From Fictibacillus solisalsi (GTDB taxonomy: Bacteria; Bacillota; Bacilli; Bacillales; Fictibacillaceae), in assembly GCF_900103485.1 (NCBI RefSeq), contig NZ_FNHW01000001.1, forward strand, positions 469,418 through 533,417: 64,000 nucleotides of DNA. The letters run 5' to 3'. Below the pieces are notes generated by a model that saw nothing but the letters and a program-made list of their open reading frames with translations, ran no database searches and was not told the origin of the DNA. The position numbers and the translations under genes were made by a program. Shown piece after piece: positions 41,363-50,214 of this stretch. Position 1 is the stretch's first letter; every line of letters starts with the position of its first letter.

Positions 41363-42523
41363 TTATAAGATGGACGTTACTTTGCTTGCCTGTGCCTGAA
41401 TCATCAGAATACACATATCATCCTGCTGGTTGCCAAGTTCTTCTTCCGGGATCACCAGGTGGATTGGAGACGTAATCGTTTGATTCCACTTTTGTGAAGC
41501 GATGTATTGCAGCTTTTCGAGCAGCACATTTTCATCTTTATTGGCCTCAACCACTCCGTCTGTAAAAAGAAGGAGCTGGATGTCATTCTCAAAGTGGATG
41601 GTGGATTTTGTCACCTTCATCTGGTCAAAAAAGCCAACAGCACAGCTGCCTCTCTCCAGCATGCAAAGTTCGGAATCATCGACTAAAACATAGCCTGGAG
41701 GGTGGCCGGCATTGACATATTCCACAGTCTTGCTTTCTGTATCGATTACAAGATAAATGCAAGTGAAATAATAATTGTAAAAGTTTTTTTGATTATAAAG
41801 CAGTGCCATATACCGGTTCAGCTCTTTGATCACGAGTTCAGGATCTTCAAGCATCTTGATCGCATCCCTCATAACGGAGGAGATGTACATACAGACGAGA
41901 GAAGAGGACAAGCCATGACCCATCATATCCAACAGAATGACGCCGTATCGGTGGTCATTGAAACGGTGCCAGTAATACATATCACCAGCCAGCTTAAAAG
42001 AAGGCAGATGGGATACATTGATTTGAATATTGTCCTGAAGAAGAGGGGGATTCAAGAGACTCCGCTGAACCTGCATCGCCAAGTCCAATTCATCCCTGAT
42101 TTTTTTCTCCTGCTCCATGTGCCAGTCTTTTTCATACTTTAAGCGGAGGGCGACACGAATACGGGCAAGGAGCTCAATTTTATTAATTGGTTTTGTTATG
42201 TAATCCATACCCCCGACATCCAACGCCTCAGCCAGTTTATTGGCGTCCTCGAGTGCGGTAATAAAGATAATGGGGATATCCTTTAACCGCTCGGTTTCCT
42301 GAATGCGCCGGCAAGCCTCGATTCCGTCAGTTTCCGGCATCATGATATCAAGAAGAATCAAATCAACGTCTGGCTTGGCAGCCTGGGGTTTGTCGATTTG
42401 AAGATAATCAAACAGCTGGCCGGCCGATGAGAGAGACACCGTATTTTCATAGCCGGCACCTTTTAATATTTTATCAATAACAAATAGATTCACAGAATTA
42501 TCATCTACCATAAGAATGGTCAT
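41363..42523 (-). CDS. rsbY: Receiver-PP2C phosphatase, RsbY-like
   Basis: A 386-residue protein. Residues 1-125 are a receiver domain (D8-D9 acidic pair in VDDNS, phosphoacceptor D59 in LLDIMMPETDG, Lys in ITKPI). A coiled linker (MEQEKKIRDELDLAMQVQR) leads to a SpoIIE/RsbU-type PP2C domain (about 160-386) with metal-site blocks FKLAGDMYYW, LLDMMGHGLSSSL, YVNAGHPPGYVL, LLFTDGVVE and DDMCILMI. In the B. cereus group RsbY is phosphorylated by RsbK and dephosphorylates the anti-anti-sigma factor RsbV, freeing SigmaB. It is convergent with rsbKM rather than in the same operon. AAGGAG lies upstream. Confidence 0.9.
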   Translation of the reverse strand: MTILMVDDNSVNLFVIDKILKGAGYENTVSLSSAGQLFDYLQIDKPQAAKPDVDLILLDIMMPETDGIEACRRIQETERLKDIPIIFITALEDANKLAEALDVGGMDYITKPINKIELLARIRVALRLKYEKDWHMEQEKKIRDELDLAMQVQRSLLNPPLLQDNIQINVSHLPSFKLAGDMYYWHRFNDHRYGVILLDMMGHGLSSSLVCMYISSVMRDAIKMLEDPELVIKELNRYMALLYNQKNFYNYYFTCIYLVIDTESKTVEYVNAGHPPGYVLVDDSELCMLERGSCAVGFFDQMKVTKSTIHFENDIQLLLFTDGVVEANKDENVLLEKLQYIASQKWNQTITSPIHLVIPEEELGNQQDDMCILMIQAQASKVTSIL

Positions 42524-42714
42524 GGACGGTTTTCTCCTTCAATTAATCTTATCTATTCAACCAAATGAAATAAACATCACGTCATATTCTATTATTATAC
42601 TAGAAATGCGGAAGAAAGGTATTATTTACCCTTTAGCATGCAAAAACCATGAGAGAACGATGAACAACTGATAAAATCATAGTAATGGCATTCATGTAAC
42701 GAGGAGGAACTGAA

Positions 42715-43170
42715 ATGGCACAACATTCATTTCACTTAAAAGCAAACTGGCCTGGTCTTCGCAATGATGTAGGAGAAATAGAGAGCGGAAATTTAACAAC
42801 AAAGATTTCCATCCCGACGGAAATGGATGGTCCAGGTGTAGGAACCAATCCGGATGAAATGCTCCTTGGAGCTGCGGCAACTTGTTATATTATTACGCTC
42901 GCTGCGATGATGGAGCGCAGCAAGCTTGAAAAAGAGAGTTTAACGATGGAATCAGAAGGAATTGTTGATGTGACCAAAGGGGTTATTACCTATAGAAAAA
43001 TTATTCACCGCCCTCTTATTGTATTAAAGGCAGATGCCTCACAAAAGGACAAGGAGCTGGCGCAACGTCTTGCCGAAAAAGCAGAAACATCCTGCATGAT
43101 CACAAGGGCTATCCAGGGTAACGTGCAAGTCAGCCTGCAAGCAAAGGTGATCACCGGGCAAAATCAATAA
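42715..43170 (+). CDS. OsmC-family peroxiredoxin-like protein
   Basis: A 151-residue OsmC/Ohr-type protein: strand HSFHLKANWPG, the GPGVGTNPDEMLLGAAATCY block with the first cysteine, and the second conserved cysteine in AEKAETSCMITRAI. The two cysteines form the thiol site that reduces organic hydroperoxides in OsmC/Ohr enzymes. GAGGAGG lies upstream. It lies between the general-stress-type module and a GNAT gene, ending in a symmetric terminator. OsmC-type genes often belong to the SigmaB regulon, but I could not find a clear SigmaB promoter. Confidence 0.9.
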   Translation: MAQHSFHLKANWPGLRNDVGEIESGNLTTKISIPTEMDGPGVGTNPDEMLLGAAATCYIITLAAMMERSKLEKESLTMESEGIVDVTKGVITYRKIIHRPLIVLKADASQKDKELAQRLAEKAETSCMITRAIQGNVQVSLQAKVITGQNQ

Positions 43171-43196
43171 ACCAGCACAATTGTGCTGGTTTTAAT
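43171..43196. terminator. Symmetric terminator between convergent genes
   Basis: The perfect palindrome ACCAGCACAA/TTGTGCTGGT (43171-43190) is followed by TTTTAATTT. Confidence 0.85.
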
Positions 43197-43200
43197 TTGT

Positions 43201-43737
43201 TTACATACCAGCCCATTCGTGTTCCAGGATACTGTAAAGAAGTGAATCCCGCCAGCCGTTCTTCATTTTTAAATCTTCTCGCATCGTCCCCTCTTTTGTC
43301 ATTCCGAGCTTTTCCAAAACGCGGATGGAGCCGGTGTTTTCGGGGTGGCATGTTGCGTAGATCCGGTGAAGGTGAAGAACCGTATACCCTAAATGAAGAA
43401 GAAGGGCCCCAGCTTCTGTAGCGTACCCGCTGCCCCAGAAATCAGGGTGGATGATATATCCGATTTCCCCGATCTTATTTCCGAAATCCCGTATGTTCAG
43501 CTCTGCTACACCGATTAATTCTTCCTTTTCCTCTTCAATGACCGCAAATGCGAACCGTGACCTTGGGCTTTGTTTGGTATCCCTGATCGCCTGATTTACA
43601 AACTTCAGTGTATCTTCTTCTGAATTAGGTCCCCATGGCTGATAGCGGCAGGAAATATCGAGACCTGCATAGGAATGGATGGATTTCCAGTCTGTCTGCC
43701 TTAATTCACGCAAGCGGATTCTTTGTTGAACTGCCAT
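43201..43737 (-). CDS. GNAT acetyltransferase, RimJ/RimL type
   Basis: A 178-residue acetyltransferase of the RimJ/RimL group: RIRLRELRQTDWKSIHSYAG at the start, platform ELIGVAELNIRD, GEIGYIIHPDFWGSGYATEA (acetyl-CoA loop) and LHRIYATCHPENTGSIRVLE, with LGMTKEG late. AATTGGAGG-type sequence lies before the start on the minus strand. It is distinct from the RimJ-like gene at 4417-4977. The target may be a protein N-terminus or a small molecule; context gives no clue. Confidence 0.9.
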   Translation of the reverse strand: MAVQQRIRLRELRQTDWKSIHSYAGLDISCRYQPWGPNSEEDTLKFVNQAIRDTKQSPRSRFAFAVIEEEKEELIGVAELNIRDFGNKIGEIGYIIHPDFWGSGYATEAGALLLHLGYTVLHLHRIYATCHPENTGSIRVLEKLGMTKEGTMREDLKMKNGWRDSLLYSILEHEWAGM

Positions 43738-43902
43738 GAATGGTGGTCCTCCAATATAAAAATTGTTTACTTAATAGAATAGTTCTTCACAGAAAGATGT
43801 TTTCCTGTTTCATTGAATGATATGTCCCAACAGAGCAGGAAGATCTTTACTCTTATCGAATCCATTAGGGGTATCTATTAATCGAAAAAGGGTGATGGGA
43901 GA

Positions 43903-44430
43903 ATGGAGAATTATTCTTTGAAAATCATGGATTATCATCATTGGGCCAACCAAAAATGGTTTGAACACTTAAAAAAGCTTCCTGATAGCATGCTGACTCA
44001 AAAAATCACCAGTGTATTTCCAAGCCTGATGGATACACTTGTTCATATGCTAAAAACAGATTTTATCTGGCTATTGGCCATTTCAGGCAAGGAATATGAA
44101 GAAACCATCGGCATGTTAAATGAATTCAATGAAAAATTGCAGGGCATGTCACTGGCCGGACTGGAAAAACAATTTAATGAGATCACCGGACAATATGTAT
44201 CCTTTCTGAACGGAATTGATGATCCGATACAGACCATTACGATTGCTCATCCGAAATTTGGTGAGGCTAAGGCACCCCTGCAGGACCTCATTGGCCATGT
44301 GGTTAATCATGGCACCTATCACCGCGGCAATCTGACGGCCATGCTCCGGCAAATGGGTGAGGCAGGGGCTCCAACCGATTATATTTTTTATTTGTATGAA
44401 GAACAGGCGTTATTCGCTCACAAACATTAA
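43903..44430 (+). CDS. DinB-family four-helix protein
   Basis: A 175-residue four-helix bundle protein of the DinB/YfiT superfamily: MDYHHWANQKWFEHLKKLP at the start, a helix with LVHMLKTDFIWLLAI (first metal-binding His) and the paired His motif NHGTYHRGNLTAMLRQMG near the end. These three His ligate a metal. Members include thiol transferases (bacillithiol S-transferases) and proteins of unknown role; the class cannot be fixed here. GGGAGA is the ribosome site. It stands 90 bases before topB, on the same strand. Confidence 0.9.
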   Translation: MENYSLKIMDYHHWANQKWFEHLKKLPDSMLTQKITSVFPSLMDTLVHMLKTDFIWLLAISGKEYEETIGMLNEFNEKLQGMSLAGLEKQFNEITGQYVSFLNGIDDPIQTITIAHPKFGEAKAPLQDLIGHVVNHGTYHRGNLTAMLRQMGEAGAPTDYIFYLYEEQALFAHKH

Positions 44431-44519
44431 AGCAGTAGAACATTTCTATTCTTAAGGTGAGAGTGCTATAATAAAAAGGAGTACAAATGTTCGAAGTTTT
44501 CGTTTTCTAGGAGTGAAAC

Positions 44520-46682
44520 ATGAAGTTAATTATTGCGGAAAAACCATCACAGGCCCAGGCACTTGCAGGGCCTTTTTCTAAAGTGAAAAAACAAAAAGGC
44601 TTTTATGAGATTCCTCCTCAAGATCCCTTTCCTGACGGAGCTTATTTAACCTGGTGTGTGGGACATCTTTTGGAGCTGGTGCCGCCCAAGGAGTATAAAC
44701 CGGAATGGGAAAAGTGGAAGCTTGATACATTGCCGATGATGCCGGAGCGGTTCCGTTACAAAGTATCTCCATCCAAATGGGATCAGTTTCAAATCATTAA
44801 AAAGCTGGCATTTGATTCAAAGGTTACCGGGATTATTGGAGCGACGGATGCAGGGCGGGAAGGGGAGCTCATTTATAAGTCGCTTCTGATGAACATGAAC
44901 TGCAAAAAACCGGTGATGCGTCTATGGATTTCCTCCTTGACCAAGAAAGCGGTCCTCGAGGGATTCCGTCATTTAAAAAGCGGGCAGGAAACGCTGCCTG
45001 TCTTTTTTGAGGCGTATTCCAGGGCATGTGCGGACTGGCTCGTGGGATTAAACACTACAAGAGCGTATACACTGCTTATGCAAAAAAAAGGAATAAGGGA
45101 AACTTTCCCAACCGGAAGAGTTATGACACCCACTGTTGCTTTGGTGGTGAAACGAGAAGCTGAAATTGAAAATTTTAAACCAGAGTCATTCTTTGAAGTC
45201 ATTGGGGAATTTGATGTGAACGGGAATCAGTATAGCGGAAAATGGCAGGAAAAAGAAAACAGCCGTCTCAAAACAAAAGAGGAGGCAGAGGCGATCGCCG
45301 AACGAACCAAGGATCAGCGCTGTGCGGTTGCCGATGTTAGAAAGGAACGAAAAGAATATCCTCCGCCTATGCTGTATAACCTTTCTGCTCTGCAGGCAAA
45401 AGCTAATCAAATCTACAAATACTCGCCTGAAAAAACGCTGAATATTACAAGTGAGCTGTACTTAAAAAAGATGGTCAGCTATCCGCGGTCAGACAGCTCC
45501 TATATTACGGAGGAAGAGGCAAAAACACTGCCAGCGATATTGCAAAAGCTTGGCCAGCATGAAAATTATAAACATTTATTGCCCGCCCCCAAACGTTCGC
45601 TGATGGGAAATCCGCGTTTTGTGAATGCAGCAAAGGTTTCTGACCACTATGCCATCATTCCCACGGAAAATGTGGCAAACCCTGAAAAACTAAGCAGGGA
45701 TGAGCGGAATATCTATGACCTGATTGTAAGAAGCATAATCGCTGCCCATTATGATAAAGCCGTTATGGATACTACTACGATTGTAACGAAAGTCAATAAC
45801 CGCGATGAGTTTATATCCAAGGGAAAAGTAATTATACAAGAGGGCTGGCGCAAGGTCCTGTTTGAAAAAAACACTAAAAAAGAAGACAATGAAGAAAATG
45901 CTGTATTACCTGATGTCCAATCAGGGGAAACTGGTACAGTGGAACAGGTAGGCATCCGGGAAGGAAAGACGCAGGCCCCCAAGCGATATACTTTGGGAAG
46001 CCTGGTGACCCTAATGAAAACAGCAGGAAAGATGATCGAAGATGAAGAGCTAAGCAAGGTACTAAACCAGGTCCAGGGGCTTGGAACGGAAGCCACGAGA
46101 AGCAGTATCATCAAAAAAATTGAAGAACTTGACTATATTCGTGTTCAGAAAAATCAAGTGTTTGCGACTGAAAAAGCAAAAGCATTAATTATTGCCATCG
46201 GTGAGGATTCCATTTTAACCTCGGCGGAAACAACAGCACTCTGGGAGCAGCGCCTGCATGAAATTGGAAAAGGCAGAGCGGATGCTAAGCAATTTATGGA
46301 TATGACCAAAAGGATGACAGAGAAAGTGATCAAGGATGCTATTGCGGCGTCCGGGAGCTGGAAAGTGGAACATTTGCCCGTGTCCAAGACGGCGAAAGCG
46401 GCAAATGAGCCTCTCGGAATGTGTCCGTTTTGCGGGAAAGATATTGTCCATATTGCCATTAAACGCAGTGATTTTTACGGCTGCAGCGGCTATAAGGAAG
46501 GATGCAAATTCACGATTTCGGGCAGAATCGCCAAAAAGAAACTGTCACCTGCACAGGTGAAAAGGCTTTTGGAAAAGGGTGAAACCACCAAGCTCAAAGG
46601 GTTTAAAAGCAAGCAGGGTAAACCATTTGCAGCTGCTCTTGCCCTGAATAAAGAGACAGGAAAAATTGAGTTTAAAATGTAA
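44520..46682 (+). CDS. topB: Type IA DNA topoisomerase, TopB-like (divergent)
   Basis: A 720-residue topoisomerase III-like enzyme that relaxes and decatenates DNA by cutting one strand. The TOPRIM domain has IIAEKPSQAQALAG with the catalytic Glu and GATDAGREGELI with the acidic metal site; the strand-cutting tyrosine is Y321 in SYPRSDSSYI. The block usually read as CGRVQTPT is TGRVMTPT here. The C-terminus has one CPFCG-type zinc finger (with CSGYKEGC) and a basic tail with KGFKSKQGKPF. In length it is near B. subtilis TopB, but it is clearly diverged, so it may be a second TopB paralogue. GGAGTG is the ribosome site. Confidence 0.9.
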   Translation: MKLIIAEKPSQAQALAGPFSKVKKQKGFYEIPPQDPFPDGAYLTWCVGHLLELVPPKEYKPEWEKWKLDTLPMMPERFRYKVSPSKWDQFQIIKKLAFDSKVTGIIGATDAGREGELIYKSLLMNMNCKKPVMRLWISSLTKKAVLEGFRHLKSGQETLPVFFEAYSRACADWLVGLNTTRAYTLLMQKKGIRETFPTGRVMTPTVALVVKREAEIENFKPESFFEVIGEFDVNGNQYSGKWQEKENSRLKTKEEAEAIAERTKDQRCAVADVRKERKEYPPPMLYNLSALQAKANQIYKYSPEKTLNITSELYLKKMVSYPRSDSSYITEEEAKTLPAILQKLGQHENYKHLLPAPKRSLMGNPRFVNAAKVSDHYAIIPTENVANPEKLSRDERNIYDLIVRSIIAAHYDKAVMDTTTIVTKVNNRDEFISKGKVIIQEGWRKVLFEKNTKKEDNEENAVLPDVQSGETGTVEQVGIREGKTQAPKRYTLGSLVTLMKTAGKMIEDEELSKVLNQVQGLGTEATRSSIIKKIEELDYIRVQKNQVFATEKAKALIIAIGEDSILTSAETTALWEQRLHEIGKGRADAKQFMDMTKRMTEKVIKDAIAASGSWKVEHLPVSKTAKAANEPLGMCPFCGKDIVHIAIKRSDFYGCSGYKEGCKFTISGRIAKKKLSPAQVKRLLEKGETTKLKGFKSKQGKPFAAALALNKETGKIEFKM

Positions 46683-46778
46683 GTCGAAGCGTGTTCACTT
46701 TTAGGTCTGGCTTTTACCGGTTATGATATCCTAAAGTCAGAAGGGCAGACGAAACCAAACCCAAAAGGAGACAGGGCC

Positions 46779-47447
46779 ATGAATCAAAAACAACTTGCAG
46801 GCGAAAAAGCAGCCGATTACATCGAAGACGGGATGACGGTCGGACTTGGCACAGGCTCCACCGTGTTTTATACAATACAAAAGGTAGGAGAGGCTGTGAA
46901 AAACGGTCTTCGGATAAAGGGTGTATCAACGTCAGCTTCTACAACCAAGCTGGCTCAATCTCTTGGTATACCGCTTGTCTCGATTGATGACGTGGATAAG
47001 ATCGACTTAACCATTGATGGTGCGGATGAAGTAGATCCCGAGCTGAATGGCATTAAAGGAGGAGGAGGGGCGCTTTTGTTTGAAAAAGTGGTTGCTAATG
47101 CCTCCGCCAAAGTAATTTGGGTGGTGGACCCCGCCAAGAAGGTGCAAACATTGGGGAAATTTCCTCTTCCTGTGGAAGTGATACCGTTTGGTGCACAGCG
47201 TTTATTTCGATATTTTGAAAAACAGAGTCTTTCGCCGGTGATCCGGAACAAAGAAAACGCCCCTTATGTGACTGACAGCGGCCATTATATTATTGATCTT
47301 CATTTGGAGGAGATTCGCGAACCCGGGCAGCTGGCAACATGGCTTGACAGTCTGACGGGTGTAGTAGAGCACGGCCTGTTTTTGAATGGTGCCGATCTTA
47401 TCGTGGTCGGTGGGACTAACGGTCCGGAAATCATTGAAAAAAAATAA
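46779..47447 (+). CDS. rpiA: Ribose-5-phosphate isomerase A
   Basis: A 222-residue RpiA, which interconverts ribose 5-phosphate and ribulose 5-phosphate in the pentose phosphate pathway. The diagnostic motifs are all present: VGLGTGSTV, TIDGADEVDPEL with the catalytic acidic residues, KGGGGALLFEK with the catalytic lysine, and GVVEHGLFLNGADLIVVG at the end. AAGGAG stands about ten bases upstream. The gene has its own upstream region after topB. The threonine T-box promoter begins right after it, so the following unit is separate. Confidence 0.95.
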   Translation: MNQKQLAGEKAADYIEDGMTVGLGTGSTVFYTIQKVGEAVKNGLRIKGVSTSASTTKLAQSLGIPLVSIDDVDKIDLTIDGADEVDPELNGIKGGGGALLFEKVVANASAKVIWVVDPAKKVQTLGKFPLPVEVIPFGAQRLFRYFEKQSLSPVIRNKENAPYVTDSGHYIIDLHLEEIREPGQLATWLDSLTGVVEHGLFLNGADLIVVGGTNGPEIIEKK

Positions 47448-47465
47448 GGACACTTAAAAAAATTC

Positions 47466-47494
47466 TTGTATCATTTTGGAATATGCTGTATATT
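47466..47494 (+). promoter_or_regulatory. SigA-type promoter of the thrZ unit
   Basis: TTGTAT, a 17-base spacer and TATATT lie about 40 bases before the first T-box leader, placing the transcript start near 47501. Confidence 0.55.
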
Positions 47495-47529
47495 CTATTT
47501 TAATAAAACCGAACGGTTAAAAAAGCATT

Positions 47530-47766
47530 GAAAGGAACATGAGCCATTCTGTACGGTTGCACAGAGAGGAAGGGTGCTGAGAACTTCCCAACGCAGCGGA
47601 ACGGCTTACCATCCTAGAGCTGTATGGGTGAACACAGTAGCCTATACCGCAGACGCTGCGTTAAAGCTAAGGAGCCATCAAATAGCCATGATGTTTGATG
47701 GGAATCTGGGTGGAACCACGGGTAAAACGCACTCGTCCCTTTGTTTGGGATGAGTGCGTTTTTTAT
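47530..47766 (+). promoter_or_regulatory. T-box leader 1, threonine type
   Basis: A tRNA-sensing T-box riboswitch. Stem I has the usual AGAGAGG and GCTGAGAAC features; the specifier triplet is ACC at 47608-47610 (threonine), read before GAGCTG. The T-box itself, GGGTGGAACCACGG, is at 47708-47721, and a terminator AACGCACTCGTCCC/GGGATGAGTGCGTT with six T is at 47726-47766. Uncharged tRNA-Thr would stabilise the antiterminator and allow read-through. Boundaries of stem I are approximate. Confidence 0.9.
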
Positions 47767-47817
47767 ATTTCTCATCTCCTAAATCGAAATAGTGTAGAAC
47801 AGGACAATATCTACTGC

Positions 47818-48040
47818 CAACCGGTCATACAGAGAAGGAAGGAGAGCTGAGAACTTCCTGACAAAGGGGCATCGATTACCGCCTGGGAGCTGAATGGGTG
47901 AACTGGATTGACTAGCTTATTCCGCAAATGCTGCGTTAAAGCAAATGGAGCCGCCATTGACCGGTAATGGCGGGAACCAGGGTGGAACCACGGGTAAAAG
48001 CACGCTCGTCCCTAGATTTGGGATGGGTGTGCTTTTTGTT
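47818..48040 (+). promoter_or_regulatory. T-box leader 2, threonine type
   Basis: A second complete T-box in series with the first. AGAGAAGG and GCTGAGAAC stem I features, specifier ACC at 47878-47880 (threonine), T-box AGGGTGGAACCACG at 47979-47992 and terminator AAGCACGCTCGTCCC/GGGATGGGTGTGCTTTTT at 47998-48038. Both must be passed before thrZ is read, so the response to tRNA-Thr charging should be steeper than with one. Confidence 0.9.
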
Positions 48041-48068
48041 ATTTAAAAACAGAATGGAGAGATGAAAA

Positions 48069-49988
48069 ATGAAAGAAAATGAAATCAGCCTTCAGTTCCC
48101 CGATGGTTCCCGGCACAGCTATCCACAAGGAATATCGGTTCAAGAAATTGCGGCTTCCATCAGCCGGGTATTAAGCAAAAAAGCAGTTGCCGGCAAGGTA
48201 AATGGACGGCTTGCAGATCTCAGCACATCTCTTGAAGAAGATGCGGACATTGAAATTATTAGTCTGCAATCTCCTGAAGGCGAAGAGGTTTTAAGGCATA
48301 GCGCAGCCCACGTTCTTGCACAGGCGGTTCAACGGATTTACGGTGAGGTGAAGTTTGGGGTCGGCCCTGCCATTGAAAATGGATTTTATTATGATTTTGA
48401 TCTACCAGTTTCCATCTCTAAAGAAGACCTTTCCGCCATAGAATCTGAAATGAAGAAAATCATTGCCGAAAATTTACGGATTGAGCGATTATCGGCAACA
48501 AGAGACGAAGCCGCCCGCTACTGGCAGGATAAGCAGGATGAACTCAAGCTTGAATTGCTTCGTGATATTCCTGAAGGAGAGGTGATCACTTTTTATAAAC
48601 AAGGTGAATTTCAGGACCTTTGCCGGGGGCCTCACCTTCCTTCAACAGGCTGGATTAAGGCATTCAAATTAACTTCGGTTTCTGGTGCCTACTGGAGGGG
48701 AGATTCCGATAACCGGATGCTGCAGCGGATTTATGGCGTTGCGTTTTCTTCTAAAAAGGAACTGGAAGAGCATCTGCAGTTCTTGAAGGAATCTGCCAAA
48801 CGAAATCACCGGAAGCTTGGTAAAGAACTGGAGTTGTTTATGTTTTCCGACGAAGCTCCAGGAATGCCGTTTTTCTTGCCGAAAGGACAGGTGATCCGAA
48901 AGGAACTCACTGGATTTTTACAGAAATTCCAGGACATTGGCGGGTTTGAAGAGGTCAGGACTCCGCTGATGATGAACCAGAGGATGTGGGAGAAATCGGG
49001 CCACTGGGGGCATTACAAGGATAATATGTATTTTACGAACGTGGATAAATTAAGTTATGCACTAAAACCCATGAACTGCCCTGGCCATATGCTGATTTAC
49101 AAAAGTAAGCGGCGCTCCTACCGGGAACTTCCGTTGAGGTTGGCAGAGTTTGGACAGGTGCATCGCCATGAATACAGCGGTGCGTTGAACGGACTCTTGA
49201 GAGTCAGAACGTTTTGCCAGGATGACGCTCATATTTTTGTAACACCTGAGCAAATTGAAGAGGAACTGGCATCTGTTATGCGAGTTGTCAATGAGGTCTA
49301 CAGCACATTTGGCTTTTCTTTCGAAATCGAGCTTTCCACACGGCCTGAGGATTTTATGGGAAATGAAAGGCTCTGGGATCAAGCTGAAAGCGCTCTGGCA
49401 ACTGTATTGCAAAAGGCAGGTTTCTCTTACCGGATCAATGAAGGAGACGGCGCGTTTTACGGTCCGAAAATTGATTTTCATATCCGAGATGCCATAAACA
49501 GAAGCCATCAATGTGCAACGGTCCAGCTGGATTTTCAAATGCCGGAAAAGTTCGACCTTCATTATGTGGATGAGCATAATGAAAAGCGACGTCCGGTAGT
49601 CATTCACCGTGCGGTTCTTGGTTCCATTGACCGCTTTTTGGGTATTCTGATTGAACATTATGCTGGAGCCTTTCCGGTTTGGCTTTCTCCGGTGCAGGTG
49701 AAAATTATTCCCATATCGCTTGATGCGCATTCGGATCATGCAAAGGAGCTCCTGCAACAATTAAAAGATGCAGGAATCAGAGCAGAAGCGGATCTCAGAG
49801 AGGAGAAACTGGGCTATAAAATTCGTGAGGCGCAAATGCTGAAAACTCCGTATACTCTCGTAATCGGTGATGAAGAAGTCAAAAACCAAGTAGTCAGCGT
49901 AAGAAGGTACAGCGAAAAGGCGTCTCGGTTTATGAAACCGGATGATTTTCTAAATAAACTCAAGGTGGAAATTGAGAATAAAAAATAA
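48069..49988 (+). CDS. thrZ: Threonyl-tRNA synthetase, ThrZ type
   Basis: A 639-residue threonyl-tRNA synthetase. The N-terminal TGS domain (LQFPDGSRHSYPQG) and editing domain (LRHSAAHVLAQAVQRIYGEV, TFYKQGEFQDLCRGPHLP) are followed by the class II core with zinc ligands in MNCPGHM, VHRHEYSG and VIHRAVLGS, and the anticodon domain (VWLSPVQVKIIPIS). Wording such as EFGQVHRHEYSGALNGLLRV, TFCQDDAHIFV and SHQCATVQLDFQMPEKFDL is like B. subtilis ThrZ, the inducible second enzyme. ThrZ of B. subtilis has three T-boxes; here there are two. GGAGAG is the ribosome site. The main ThrS is expected elsewhere. Confidence 0.93.
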   Translation: MKENEISLQFPDGSRHSYPQGISVQEIAASISRVLSKKAVAGKVNGRLADLSTSLEEDADIEIISLQSPEGEEVLRHSAAHVLAQAVQRIYGEVKFGVGPAIENGFYYDFDLPVSISKEDLSAIESEMKKIIAENLRIERLSATRDEAARYWQDKQDELKLELLRDIPEGEVITFYKQGEFQDLCRGPHLPSTGWIKAFKLTSVSGAYWRGDSDNRMLQRIYGVAFSSKKELEEHLQFLKESAKRNHRKLGKELELFMFSDEAPGMPFFLPKGQVIRKELTGFLQKFQDIGGFEEVRTPLMMNQRMWEKSGHWGHYKDNMYFTNVDKLSYALKPMNCPGHMLIYKSKRRSYRELPLRLAEFGQVHRHEYSGALNGLLRVRTFCQDDAHIFVTPEQIEEELASVMRVVNEVYSTFGFSFEIELSTRPEDFMGNERLWDQAESALATVLQKAGFSYRINEGDGAFYGPKIDFHIRDAINRSHQCATVQLDFQMPEKFDLHYVDEHNEKRRPVVIHRAVLGSIDRFLGILIEHYAGAFPVWLSPVQVKIIPISLDAHSDHAKELLQQLKDAGIRAEADLREEKLGYKIREAQMLKTPYTLVIGDEEVKNQVVSVRRYSEKASRFMKPDDFLNKLKVEIENKK

Positions 49989-49994
49989 CGTGTA

Positions 49995-50034
49995 AGAGAG
50001 AATTTCTCATGCAAATGAGAAATCTCTCTTTTTC
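49995..50034 (+). terminator. Terminator after thrZ
   Basis: AGAGAG-A-ATTTCTCAT pairs with ATGAGAAAT-CTCTCT, ending in TTTTT. Confidence 0.88.
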
Positions 50035-50040
50035 TATTTT

Positions 50041-50214
50041 TTAGTACAAAAGTGCTATTACTTCTCCTTCGATAAGTGGAGAAAGGTGTTTCAGAACTAT
50101 TGCCCTCAACAAGGGCTAAAATCCATGGCATGTAATGAATTTAGGCATACTTGGCAACCAGATAACCGTATGGTTTGCAAGTGGAACTTAAGTGATAATG
50201 GTTCTCAAGTATGA
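50041..50214 (+). other. Open reading stretch of unclear status before the siderophore operon
   Basis: A frame open through 50041-50214 reads in part YYFSFDKWRKVFQNYC and later FRHTWQPDNRMVCKWNL before a TGA at 50212-50214. The only ATG (50125) leaves 29 residues and has no ribosome site. It may be a gene remnant or chance; I do not assign a protein. Together with the Fur region it makes up the 309-base gap before dat. Confidence 0.25.
50193..50207 (+). promoter_or_regulatory. Fur-like box 1
   Basis: TGATAATGGTTCTCA differs at two positions from the 7-1-7 Fur consensus TGATAATNATTATCA. It lies just upstream of the predicted promoter. Confidence 0.65.

Noticed and set aside
42600-42714. SigmaB promoter before osmC
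   Set aside because: I looked for GTTTAA-N12-16-GGGTAT and found no acceptable match, so stress-sigma control is not claimed.
49062-49760. 232-codon frame on the minus strand
   Set aside because: It lies wholly antisense to thrZ, with no ribosome site and no recognisable domain; it is a codon-bias shadow.
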